The notes under the pieces were generated by a model. That model worked only from the letters and a program-made list of their open reading frames with translations, was not told where the DNA came from and did not search any database. Positions 46,344 to 54,937 of a DNA stretch of 64,000 bases are shown here, one piece after another; the stretch's first letter is position 1; every line of letters begins with the position of its first letter. The DNA is from Leucothrix arctica (GTDB taxonomy: Bacteria; Pseudomonadota; Gammaproteobacteria; Thiotrichales; Thiotrichaceae), in contig NZ_QGKL01000029.1 of NCBI RefSeq assembly GCF_003172895.1, forward strand, positions 62,001 through 126,000, in the 5' to 3' direction. The translations under genes were made by a program, and so were the position numbers.

Positions 46344-47282
46344 GTGTATGGATTAAAACAGAAAAATGGCGTATTGCTATTACTCAGTAGTCTCCTTATT
46401 GCTTCGGCACCTTCCGTAAGCGCTGCCAGCGCGCCAAGCTTCGAACAACGTCTCACCACATTTCTTACCAAACTCAGTCAGCCTATTCTTGCCTCATCTA
46501 CCCACAAACAAGCGTCTATCCCTAGCGCCAACATCCAATATCAAGGTTGTCAGAACTACCCGTATCACAATACTGGTAGTGCACAGACCAGCCATAAAGT
46601 ACTGACCAACGACATAAAACAAGGCTTAGAAAAAGGCCTCTCTTGTTTAGCGGGTAAAAGTCCAGCGGGCCAACTACACCCTTACCACGAGTACCAAGCA
46701 CTAAAGCTCATGAAAGTGCTAGAGAGTGATAAAACTAAAACGGTACGCTGTGTTGAAGACGAGATTTTTGCCTACGCTATCGCGAATACACCTGTAAACC
46801 CTCACCGAAAACCACACCCGCAAGACAAACTCACCGCTGGTTTGCCCTACCCCGGTATTCTTGTGGATACCTTTCGTTTGAGCGGCGCTATTTCTAATAA
46901 ACATGACGAGGCGACTTATCGCGACTTTTACAACTTGGATGATGAACAGATAAATGTCATTAATACGGGAAAGCCGTTGAAACTTGCAGGAATGCATCGT
47001 TATAAAAAGCGCGATGGTTTGATGTTTCATGAAATGATTCATTGGCTGGGGCATGAACATTCGAGCATTTACCCTGATACGACTCACCTTTATGAAACTT
47101 GCTGTTTTGGCGGCAGTGACTTCATTTCGGACGAGACTAAGAATAAAAACTTTCAGCAGCAGGCCTGTAATATTTTGAAAGACGATGAGTTGTGGGGGAA
47201 GTCAGAGTACCAGCAAATGAGACTTTGGAAGTACAAAGAATATGATCAGCTTAAGCGCGCTATGCGTGGGTATAGCGATTAA
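46344..47282 (+). CDS. Putative secreted zinc metalloprotease with metzincin-type motif
   Basis: A 312-residue exported protein that I do not recognise by family. The motif HEMIHWLGHEH (DNA 47028-47060) fits HExxHxxGxxH, the three-histidine zinc site of metzincins. In GTG-start numbering the ligands are H229, H233 and H239, with catalytic E230. A Met is often found later in metzincins; here only a QQMRLW segment near the C-terminus offers one. I chose the GTG at 46344 with GGAG 7 bases upstream; it yields a normal signal peptide ending near SVSA-AS. Several cysteines suggest disulfides. Protease activity is inferred from the motif. Confidence 0.7.
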   Translation: MYGLKQKNGVLLLLSSLLIASAPSVSAASAPSFEQRLTTFLTKLSQPILASSTHKQASIPSANIQYQGCQNYPYHNTGSAQTSHKVLTNDIKQGLEKGLSCLAGKSPAGQLHPYHEYQALKLMKVLESDKTKTVRCVEDEIFAYAIANTPVNPHRKPHPQDKLTAGLPYPGILVDTFRLSGAISNKHDEATYRDFYNLDDEQINVINTGKPLKLAGMHRYKKRDGLMFHEMIHWLGHEHSSIYPDTTHLYETCCFGGSDFISDETKNKNFQQQACNILKDDELWGKSEYQQMRLWKYKEYDQLKRAMRGYSD

Positions 47283-47483
47283 TCCACCCATGTCATACTT
47301 TGGGAAGCCGAGACACTATTACAAACAGCAACTGATGGCACTAAAATAACCACTCAGCATTGTGCCTATCCGATAGACTCAGAAGAACTATTTGATATGC
47401 TATCCAAAGCTGGCTTTAAAACAATTGAAGCCTCTCCTATCGAAGAAGCCTTATACGTCGATGCCTACTTAGCATTTAAGTAG
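47283..47483 (+). pseudogene. 3' remnant of a methyltransferase-like gene
   Basis: A 66-codon open stretch follows directly after the previous stop, in the same frame, without a start codon. The translation reads like the C-terminal end of a class I SAM-dependent methyltransferase: a strand (STHVILWEAE), a helix-turn segment SEELFDMLSKAGFKTIEA, and a final strand YVDAYLAFK. The AGF motif before the last strands is typical. It is a gene fragment left by deletion or recombination. The family call rests on pattern only. Confidence 0.55.
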
Positions 47484-47509
47484 GAGTCATTATCAGGAGC
47501 ACCTCTACC

Positions 47510-48304
47510 ATGAACAAGTTTAAGTATGGCGCATCGTCAACACTCGTTGGACTTGAGAAAAACAAAGCACACCAGTTTGCACTGAGTCACAGCATGATGC
47601 TGCACTCAAAAAATGCTTTGTATTCATTCATCCCCAAAAACGCCTGCTCAACACTTCGCCTCAGCGTAGCAATCTACAATGGTTTTGTTGAAGACACTGA
47701 TCATAGACACTGGATTCACGCTAATAATCACACCTTTAACGCAACACTCGGCGAGGCTATAAAGACAGACTACACCTTTGTTATTTTACGCTGTCCGTTC
47801 CGACGTTTAGCGTCTGTATTTTTAGACAAATTTGTTGCCAAAGAGCCTGATGCTTGGCAGTACCGCAGCCTTTTAGATTACAAGGTAAAGCTGGATGACT
47901 TAACCTTTCGTGAGTTTGTATTTTCTCTTCAAGACGCTGATATTATAGAAGAAAATATTCATTGGCGAGAGCAAAGTGCATTTTTGATTTATCAGCAATA
48001 CTCAGATTACTTCTCACTTGAGCAGCTACCCAAAGCGATTAAAACACTAAAACAAACAATCAACTTTGATGTAGTAGATGCACGCTCTCTAACGAGTCAC
48101 GGAACGGGGCATTATGATTCACTGAATGATCAGTCCTATGCAGATATTGCTGCTTTTGATATAGCCCTGATGAAACGTAGTGGGCAATGCCCTTCTCATG
48201 AGTCGCTATATGACAAAGAGTTGATAGAAGTTGTGAAAGAACTTTATGAGAAAGACCTAGAGTTGTACGTAGAGAAATTTGGAAAGAGTGATTTATTGTT
48301 TTAA
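47510..48304 (+). CDS. Sulfotransferase family 2-like protein
   Basis: A 264-residue protein with the PAPS-binding pattern of carbohydrate sulfotransferases. The 5'-phosphosulfate loop is SFIPKNACSTLRLSVA (about residues 39-54), and the 3'-phosphate strand is FVILRCPFRRLASVFLDKF (about 90-108). There is no signal peptide, so it would act in the cytoplasm, perhaps on a surface glycan precursor. AGGAG lies 10 bases before the ATG. Neighbours are gene debris on both sides, which suggests an insertion-prone spot. The acceptor is unknown. Confidence 0.8.
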   Translation: MNKFKYGASSTLVGLEKNKAHQFALSHSMMLHSKNALYSFIPKNACSTLRLSVAIYNGFVEDTDHRHWIHANNHTFNATLGEAIKTDYTFVILRCPFRRLASVFLDKFVAKEPDAWQYRSLLDYKVKLDDLTFREFVFSLQDADIIEENIHWREQSAFLIYQQYSDYFSLEQLPKAIKTLKQTINFDVVDARSLTSHGTGHYDSLNDQSYADIAAFDIALMKRSGQCPSHESLYDKELIEVVKELYEKDLELYVEKFGKSDLLF

Positions 48305-48320
48305 GGGATATGAAGGTTCG

Positions 48321-48569
48321 TCATTCAGTAGTAACACTCGCTCGTTGATTTAGGCGCTCCCAAAACTCATTACCTACAGCAACAGAAGGGCCAGAACTTA
48401 AGCCTTCAGCAACGCATGCTCAAGCTTTTCCTCAACAGCTCTCTGCTTATCAGCGCGGATCAATGCACTAATATAATCACTTGGGTTGTTGTAGTCAGAG
48501 TGACTCGCCTGCTCTTTTACAAATTTTTTAAGCTACCGGACAATGAAATATTTATAGTCGCCTTGGCAT
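48321..48569 (-). pseudogene. Decayed ParD-like antitoxin with two frameshifts
   Basis: The minus strand encodes a ParD/CC2985-type antitoxin in three frame segments. The ATG at 48569 is followed by a one-base loss; in the shifted frame the peptide reads KATINISLSGSLKKFVKEQ, then SDYISALIRADKQRAVEEK to HALLKA. There a TAA at 48400-48398 interrupts, and a second one-base shift restores SSGPSVAVGNEFWERLNQ to a TGA at 48321. The order and spacing match complete antitoxins of about 85 residues. No ParE-like toxin follows; the sulfotransferase ends 16 bases away. The remainder of the gap, 48570-48762, shows nothing I can name. Confidence 0.75.
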
Positions 48570-48762
48570 AACTCCCTGTTTAATAAGGCCAGACTAGCAT
48601 TGGGGAAAAGTTTGTCAATTTATGAAAAACACAGTTTATAAAAACTGACGCTGTTACACCTACTTAAAAGTAAACCTTAAAATCTTGCATAGTGAATAAC
48701 CGTCCACTAATCTCTTGCTTGATAAAGCCACATAATTCACAAAGTTTGAGTACTTATCACCA

Positions 48763-50835
48763 ATGGATTCGATTTTTATTAGTTATAGCCACCAAGATGA
48801 AAAATGGAAAGACCGTATCCAGAGCCACCTAACTGTGCTTGAAAAAAACGACAAGCTCACTATTTGGGATGATAGACAAATCGCACTCGGTGGTGACTGG
48901 CTAAACAATATTGAACAGTCGCTCGAAAAAGCTACGATTGCACTGTTGTTGGTAAGTCGCCACTTCTTAAACTCTGACTTTATCCGCAACAAAGAAATCC
49001 CTGAGTTATTACAACGTAGCGAGCAAGATGGCTTAAAAGTAATACCTGTAATGCTGACACCCTGTAGCTGGCAACAAGTTACTTGGCTATCAAAAATTCA
49101 GGGATACCCAAAAGACAATAAGCCGCTATCAGGTTTGACGGAACACCAGATTGATGAAGCACTGGCAGCACTCGGTAATCGTCTAGTCGAGACTCAACCA
49201 TCAACTCCCTCAAGCACAGCAGCAGCAGTGTATACACCAATCACGCCATCACATAACGTTTCTAGTACCTCTAATATAAATGCGAATGACAACGCTCAAC
49301 CCATTGTTGCTAACGACAGTGCCAACATCACCGTCAACAATAACCAAGGGATTTCCCTAGAAGAGTATGAAGCAGGGTTACTACGACAAGAAAAACGCTT
49401 GCGTGAAGAGTTTCGTAACAACACGGGAAGCCCGACAGAACTAAAACGTCTAAAAGCTCAATTAGATGCGGTCTCTGACAACCTCCTCAACCTACAAAGT
49501 AGCTATGAGGAATCTCAGAAACTCCTTCAAGAAGCTGATCAAGCACTGGAAATACTCAAAAACGAACTACCTGTCGCGCAAGTAAAAAAAGCACAAGCTC
49601 TATTGGCAAAGAATGATACAGGAGCAGCCAAAGAAGCATTTAATGATATCGTCGAAAAAGGCAGCCCCTCAATGGCATTGGCAGCCTATGAAAGCGGTAG
49701 ACTGGAAGAAAATGACATCAACTACGATAATGCAATGAAGCAATATAGCATCGCGGTTACGCTTGAGGATAGCAATCCAGACTATCTTTCAGCTGCGGGA
49801 ACGATGGCACGCACACTAGGTGACTACTCCACATCACGAAAATGGCTTGAGATTCTACTGAAATTACGAGAGCAAGCTGGCGGTAAAACAATAGATATTG
49901 CATATGCTCAACATGATTTAGCTTGGGTTTATGAAGATATGGGCGAATATAAAAAAGCAGAGACTTTATATAAGCGCTCAATCTTTATAAAAGAGAGCTC
50001 GATGGGAAAGAATCACCCGGAAGTGGCTACTACTTTGAATAACCTAGCTGGGTTATATCAGACACAAGGCGAGTACCTAAAAGCAGAACCAACCTTTCAA
50101 CGCGCACTTGATATCACAGAAAAGTCGATTGGAAAAGAAAACACAGACTTCGCAAGAACTTTAAATAACCTTGCTTTGCTTCACAAAGATCAAGGTTATT
50201 ATGAGAAAGCGCAACCACTCTTTCAACACAGCCTCAAAGTCTTTGAAAAGTCATTTGGTAAGGAACACCCAGATATCGCAGTAGCTTTAAGTAATCTCGC
50301 TCAGTTATATTGTGAGCAAGATAAGTATGAAAAAGCAGAGTCCCTCTTTAAGCGCTCTCTAAAGATAAGTGAGAAGTATTTCAACAAAGATCATCTGGAG
50401 ATAACAAAAACCCTAAATGGTCTTGCTGGCTTATATCATAATCAAGGCAAGTACATTAAGGCAGAGTCACTATTTCAACGCTCCCTTAAAATCTATGAGA
50501 GCTCTCTTGGTAAAGAGCACCACTATGTCACAGTCACTCTAAACAATCTTGCTTGGCTGTATCAAAACCAAGGCAAATATGAAAAATCGGAACAGCTCTT
50601 TCAACGCTGCCTTCAGACCAAGGAAAAGTCTCTAGGAAAAGAACACCCTTCTCTCGCTGTGACTTTAAACAACTTAGCCTTACTTTATGATAAACAGGGC
50701 AAGCTGGAGCTATCACTTGTCTACATTAAACGTGCAATCACTATTTTGGGGAAAAAGCTTCCTGTCACACACCCTCATTTGATGCACAGCAATCAAACCC
50801 TTAAGTTTCTCCAAGCCAAACTAGCCATCAAATAA
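48763..50835 (+). CDS. TIR-domain protein with kinesin-light-chain-type TPR repeats
   Basis: A 690-residue soluble protein. Residues 1-143 form a TIR domain starting MDSIFISYSHQDEKW, with SRHFLNSDFIRNKEIPELL at 65-83; E78 sits where NAD-cleaving TIR domains have their catalytic glutamate. A Ser/Thr/Asn-rich linker follows (145-195), then a coiled coil (about 200-275) and a helical region with irregular TPRs (about 275-395). Six regular 42-residue TPRs run from 396 to 647, with a degenerate seventh to the end. Bacterial TIR-TPR proteins may act as NAD-depleting defence or signalling proteins; that role here is inferred. It is monocistronic, with a strong terminator behind it. Confidence 0.85.
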   Translation: MDSIFISYSHQDEKWKDRIQSHLTVLEKNDKLTIWDDRQIALGGDWLNNIEQSLEKATIALLLVSRHFLNSDFIRNKEIPELLQRSEQDGLKVIPVMLTPCSWQQVTWLSKIQGYPKDNKPLSGLTEHQIDEALAALGNRLVETQPSTPSSTAAAVYTPITPSHNVSSTSNINANDNAQPIVANDSANITVNNNQGISLEEYEAGLLRQEKRLREEFRNNTGSPTELKRLKAQLDAVSDNLLNLQSSYEESQKLLQEADQALEILKNELPVAQVKKAQALLAKNDTGAAKEAFNDIVEKGSPSMALAAYESGRLEENDINYDNAMKQYSIAVTLEDSNPDYLSAAGTMARTLGDYSTSRKWLEILLKLREQAGGKTIDIAYAQHDLAWVYEDMGEYKKAETLYKRSIFIKESSMGKNHPEVATTLNNLAGLYQTQGEYLKAEPTFQRALDITEKSIGKENTDFARTLNNLALLHKDQGYYEKAQPLFQHSLKVFEKSFGKEHPDIAVALSNLAQLYCEQDKYEKAESLFKRSLKISEKYFNKDHLEITKTLNGLAGLYHNQGKYIKAESLFQRSLKIYESSLGKEHHYVTVTLNNLAWLYQNQGKYEKSEQLFQRCLQTKEKSLGKEHPSLAVTLNNLALLYDKQGKLELSLVYIKRAITILGKKLPVTHPHLMHSNQTLKFLQAKLAIK
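49948..50703 (+). repeat. Six 126-base tandem coding repeats (TPR)
   Basis: Each 42-codon unit encodes a variant of YxKAExLFxRSL followed by a GKEHPxxAxTLNNLAxLY block. The units are in exact register with no insertions between residues 396 and 647. The DNA copies have diverged, so the array is old rather than freshly amplified. Confidence 0.85.
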
Positions 50836-50836
50836 A

Positions 50837-50859
50837 GGGGGCTGCAAAAAGCAGCCCCC
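50837..50859. terminator. Bidirectional terminator between the TIR-TPR gene and phoX
   Basis: A perfect 9-base stem (GGGGGCTGC and GCAGCCCCC) with a 5-base A loop starts one base after the TIR-TPR stop codon. On the minus strand it is followed by TTTATTT, serving phoX; on the plus strand the T run is short. Confidence 0.88.
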
Positions 50860-50888
50860 TCTTCAACACCTAATTAGCACTAAGCTAA

Positions 50889-52802
50889 TCAAGCACCAAT
50901 CAAACCACCATCATCTTTAGTAATCGCAATCACCGAAGAGCGTGGCACTGAGTCACCACCACCAGGGAAATGCGACGGCTTAGCCTTCTCACCCGGATGC
51001 TGAATACCAACAAACATCGTCTTACCATCTTCAGACCAAGTTGCACCAGTCACTTCACAAGCAATCGGGCCTACCATGAAGCGGCGAATCTCACCTGTAG
51101 CTGGGTCAGCACACAACATCTGGTTGTTACCTTGACCTGCAAAGTTTTCCTTACTGCTGTAGTTACCATCAGTCTGGATCCATAGACGACCTGCTTTGTC
51201 GAAGATGATGCCGTCTGGCGAGTTGAACATATTGTCAGGCGTTACGTTTGCAGAACCTTTACGAATGTCCTGATGTACAGCTGGATTACCCGCTAGTACA
51301 AACAAATCCCAGTCAAACGTGTCAGCGGCATGGTCTTCATCAGCCGGAGTCCAACGAACAATTTGGCCGTATAAGTTACCCTTGCGTGGGTTTGGACCAG
51401 CAACTGGCGTTTCATCACCACCCGCATTAGGTTTGATCGCACGGTTTTTATTGTTAGTTAGCGCGCAATACGCCTCAACCTTTGTTGGATTAGCCGCAAC
51501 CCACTCAGGGCGATCCATAGTCGTTGCACCGACTACACTACCCGCCATGCGCGCAAAGATTAGAACCTCTGCTTGAGACGCAAAGCCAGCTTCTTTTGTA
51601 AGACCGTTTTTGCCGTGAGTTAGCTCAATCCACTCGCCTTTACCCGCAAGCTTATCGTCAGCTTCGCCAAACTTAGCAACGTATAACGTACCTTCGTTGA
51701 GTAGCTTGTCATTGTTAACCTTATCGCCTTCAACGTACTTGTCGTTAGACACGTAACGATACAAAAACTCACCACGCTCATCATCACCCAAATAGACCAC
51801 AACGTGGCCGTCTTTAGCGATTACTAGCTCAGCATTCTCATGCTTGAAACGACCTAGCGCAGTACGTTTTTTAGGGGTAGATGTTGGGTCCATTGGGTCA
51901 AGCTCAACAATGTAACCTGCACGGTTTGGCTCGTTCGGGTTCTTGCTGATGTCAAAACGCTCATCATACTTAAACCAGTTGTAACCCCAGTCTTTGTTAC
52001 CAACGCCGTAACGTTTTTTATGATCACCACCGTCAAACGCTTCATCCGTTGACGCGAAGTAACCGTTGAAGTTCTCTTCACACGCTAGGTATGTGCCCCA
52101 AGGTGTACGGCCGTTTCCGCAGTTATTCCAAGTACCCAGTGACTGAGTACCTGTCTCGTCAGCAGCCGTTTTTAGTAAGTCATTTCCAGCCGCTGGACCA
52201 GTGATTTCCATTGGCGAGTCAGCAGTAATACGACGGTTTAATTTAGCATCAACCTGAAGTGTCCATTTGCCATCAATAAGCTTTGCTTCAAATACGCTAA
52301 GACCGTGACCGGCTTTACCTTTACGTACGTCATCCGCAGTGTTAATACCTGTCGGTGAGATAATGTCGCGGTTTACATACTCGTTATTGACAACGAATAC
52401 ACCATGAGTCTCAGATGTTTGGAACAACGACATACCATCATTGTTATCACCGAACGCTAGTTCCTGACTTGCGCCCGTGCCGCGTGTTTTTTGGTCAAAA
52501 GGAACACCTTTTGAAAACAGTGGATCACCCCATGACGCCAACACATTCCAGCTATAACCTTCTGGTAATGTGATCGTGTCAGACGTAGACATTGGAATGT
52601 TATCGAAGCCCATCATTTTGCTCATCGCTTTTGCTTGAGCCGTCTGTGGAAAGCCAGACGCTGCAACAAATGCAGTCACACCAAATGCAGCCCCTAGGCC
52701 GAGGAAACCACGACGAGAAATAGCACGGTCGATTAGCTCATTAAACTGAGACTTGTCTTCACGTGGGTAGTTCTGATCATCAAAATCGTTAAAATCACTC
52801 AT
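50889..52802 (-). CDS. phoX: PhoX-family alkaline phosphatase (DUF839)
   Basis: A 637-residue exported phosphatase of the PhoX type, a calcium- and iron-dependent enzyme that releases phosphate from organic monoesters in the periplasm. The N-terminus has a Tat signal with ISRRGFLGLGAAFG (about 29-42). Family blocks include FVVNNEYVNRD, TWNNCGNGRTPWGTYLACEE and the late FNSPDGIIFDKAGRLWIQTD. GGAG lies 7 bases before the ATG. cpdB lies just upstream on the same strand, and the phn operon is in the same window, so regulation by phosphate is likely. Confidence 0.93.
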   Translation of the reverse strand: MSDFNDFDDQNYPREDKSQFNELIDRAISRRGFLGLGAAFGVTAFVAASGFPQTAQAKAMSKMMGFDNIPMSTSDTITLPEGYSWNVLASWGDPLFSKGVPFDQKTRGTGASQELAFGDNNDGMSLFQTSETHGVFVVNNEYVNRDIISPTGINTADDVRKGKAGHGLSVFEAKLIDGKWTLQVDAKLNRRITADSPMEITGPAAGNDLLKTAADETGTQSLGTWNNCGNGRTPWGTYLACEENFNGYFASTDEAFDGGDHKKRYGVGNKDWGYNWFKYDERFDISKNPNEPNRAGYIVELDPMDPTSTPKKRTALGRFKHENAELVIAKDGHVVVYLGDDERGEFLYRYVSNDKYVEGDKVNNDKLLNEGTLYVAKFGEADDKLAGKGEWIELTHGKNGLTKEAGFASQAEVLIFARMAGSVVGATTMDRPEWVAANPTKVEAYCALTNNKNRAIKPNAGGDETPVAGPNPRKGNLYGQIVRWTPADEDHAADTFDWDLFVLAGNPAVHQDIRKGSANVTPDNMFNSPDGIIFDKAGRLWIQTDGNYSSKENFAGQGNNQMLCADPATGEIRRFMVGPIACEVTGATWSEDGKTMFVGIQHPGEKAKPSHFPGGGDSVPRSSVIAITKDDGGLIGA

Positions 52803-52847
52803 TGCCTTGCTCCAGATTATTTATGAGACAAAGACTAACGGTGAATT

Positions 52848-52896
52848 GTGACAGCAAAGTTACATGACACAAAAATCATGACGACTTTCGTGTCAT
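52848..52896. promoter_or_regulatory. Cluster of TGTCA half-sites and an inverted repeat upstream of phoX
   Basis: In 49 bases there are GTGACAG (52848), ATGACAC (52864) and ATGACGA (52878), all reading as PhoB-like TGTCA/CGTCA half-sites on the minus strand, and a GTGTCAT (52890) on the plus strand. Spacings of 16 and 14 bases do not fit the 11-base PhoB period. ACATGACAC (52862) and GTGTCATGT (52890) also form a 9-base inverted repeat, which could instead be a hairpin ending the cpdB message. Confidence 0.4.
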
Positions 52897-52910
52897 GTTT
52901 AACCAGTACC

Positions 52911-54878
52911 TTATTTAGACAAGTCCAACTTGTAGACCGCAAAACCATCCGCATCTAATTCATCAGTCGCGACAAGCTGCGGCAAAGTATCAGCAAACGC
53001 ACTCGCTTCTGGAAGGGGTGACGATCGAAGCGTAACAACGACAGAATCATTGATCGCCTTGAAGCGCCAGTTATTATCAGCTGATGGATCAAAACCGTCC
53101 GCGTTCGCTGCCGCTTGCTCTGTAATGTAATCAGCAACTACCTGACGGTTCTCATTCGGTGCTTTTATAGCGGTTGTCTCTGCCCCAACATTTGGGAAGT
53201 TACCGCCACCTGAAGCACGATAGTTGTTAGACACAACCAAGAACTCTTGCGCGTCATCAATCGCTTTTCCTTCGTACTGCAACTCAACGATACGGCTTGC
53301 AGTCTCGTTAGCAACCGAGCCATCTTTAATATACTTAGCCGGTTGCGTTACGTCGATTTTATAAGTCACTCCATCAATCACGTCGAAGTTGTAACTTGGA
53401 AACTCGGTATTAATCAATGGTTGGACGTCAGTACTTGTCGCATCAATTTGGTTAAACTGGCCTGCTGACATCTCTAGCCATTCACGTACTTGTGCGCCTG
53501 TAAGCTTCAAGATTTGTAGTGTGTTTGGGTAGATGTATAAGTCAGCAACGTTACGATAGGCAATATCACCCGCAGCAACATTAGTGAAGTCAGCCGAGCC
53601 TTGGCGACCGGCACGGAAAGGTGCCGCCGCAGATAATACGGGCAGTCCGTCATACTCTGTACCAGCAATCAATTTCTTGCCGTACCAAATCTGAGCATCA
53701 CTCACGATCTGAATAGATGGGTCGTCCTGCGCTAGCGCAAAGAAACTATTAACAGGTGCAGCTATTTTCGCAAACGGCTCGCTTACCCACTTATCCGTCG
53801 CGGCATGTTCTTCAGCAACCGTTGCTTCCAACGCCTTGTCAGATGTTGTTTCTGCGACTGATCGTAACTCACTGCTAAAGCCTTTAACTGCCCATTTACC
53901 GTCCTCTTGAGCCAGCTCAAGGTCAATCAAACCTATGTGGTTAGCCCAAAAGCCCGGCATCACGGCAGGGATACCATTAATGCTGCCTTTTACATTATCA
54001 ATGCCTTGCGCTTCAAAGCCGTTATAAGCCTTGCCGCCAGGGAATATGTTGTGTGCGTGACCAAACATAATAGCGTCAATGCCCGCTACTTTAGATAAGT
54101 GATACGTTGCGTTCTCTTGCATTGCTTTCGCATCAGAGATGTCTAATCCGGAGTGAGGAATCGCAACCACAATGTCTGCGCCCTGCTTCTTCATGATCGG
54201 CACCCAAAGCTTGGCCATTTCGACCATGTCTTTAGTGATGACTTTGCCTTCAAGGTTCTCTTTGTCCCAGTTCATGATCTGTGGTGGCACAAAACCAATA
54301 AAGCCAACTTTTAAGCGATGCTCTTTACCACTCTCATCTTTTAACAGCTGATCAGTAATCAGGTAAGGTCGATACGCAGGCTTATCATTCGCGGGGTTGT
54401 CATCACCATCATCAATAAACACGTTAGCACTGATATAAGGAAAATTAGCGCCTGCTACTGACTTATGCAGGAAATCTAATCCAAAGTTAAACTCATGATT
54501 ACCAATATTACCCACCACATAGTCCAACGTATTCATCGCTTTAAATGCAGGGTGAACTCGACCGTTTTCGATACCTTGACGCGCCATGTAGTCACCCATC
54601 GGGCTACCTTGCAGCAAGTCACCATTATCCACGAGTAAGCTGTTGGTTGCTTCTGCACGCGCTTGTTTGATCAGTGTCGCAGCTTTTGACAAGCCTATTT
54701 TCTCTGACACTTTCCCTGTGAAGTAGTTGTAATTCAACAGATTCATGTGGATATCAGTAGTCTCCATCAAACGCAGCTTTAGCGTAGGAGAGTCAGTCCC
54801 TTCCGCTAAGGCAATATCTGTAGAAAACAGTAGAGCGGCTGCGATGGCAGCACTTAGTGGTTTAATCATTCTATTCAC
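52911..54878 (-). CDS. cpdB: 2',3'-cyclic-nucleotide 2'-phosphodiesterase/3'-nucleotidase
   Basis: An exported bifunctional enzyme of about 655 residues. It has a signal peptide (about 1-25, DIALA-EG) and an N-terminal metallophosphatase domain with METTDIHMNLLNYNY, VDNGDLLQGSP, GNHEFNFG and FGHAHNIFPG. A C-terminal 5'-nucleotidase domain has VVSNNYRASGGGNFPN. It degrades 2',3'-cyclic and 3'-nucleotides in the periplasm, releasing nucleoside and phosphate. The GTG at 54878 has AGGA at 8 bases; GTG at 54884 and ATG at 54869 are alternatives. phoX follows 108 bases downstream. Confidence 0.93.
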   Translation of the reverse strand: MNRMIKPLSAAIAAALLFSTDIALAEGTDSPTLKLRLMETTDIHMNLLNYNYFTGKVSEKIGLSKAATLIKQARAEATNSLLVDNGDLLQGSPMGDYMARQGIENGRVHPAFKAMNTLDYVVGNIGNHEFNFGLDFLHKSVAGANFPYISANVFIDDGDDNPANDKPAYRPYLITDQLLKDESGKEHRLKVGFIGFVPPQIMNWDKENLEGKVITKDMVEMAKLWVPIMKKQGADIVVAIPHSGLDISDAKAMQENATYHLSKVAGIDAIMFGHAHNIFPGGKAYNGFEAQGIDNVKGSINGIPAVMPGFWANHIGLIDLELAQEDGKWAVKGFSSELRSVAETTSDKALEATVAEEHAATDKWVSEPFAKIAAPVNSFFALAQDDPSIQIVSDAQIWYGKKLIAGTEYDGLPVLSAAAPFRAGRQGSADFTNVAAGDIAYRNVADLYIYPNTLQILKLTGAQVREWLEMSAGQFNQIDATSTDVQPLINTEFPSYNFDVIDGVTYKIDVTQPAKYIKDGSVANETASRIVELQYEGKAIDDAQEFLVVSNNYRASGGGNFPNVGAETTAIKAPNENRQVVADYITEQAAANADGFDPSADNNWRFKAINDSVVVTLRSSPLPEASAFADTLPQLVATDELDADGFAVYKLDLSK

Positions 54879-54937
54879 GTTCACAGTCCTATTTATTGGT
54901 TATTGTTCAAGTGTAAGTTGCCTAAATGACAAAGCCA

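Noticed and set aside
49948-50703. Regular 126-base repeats as a CRISPR-like or satellite array
   Set aside because: They are diverged, in frame and encode TPR units, so they are protein repeats.
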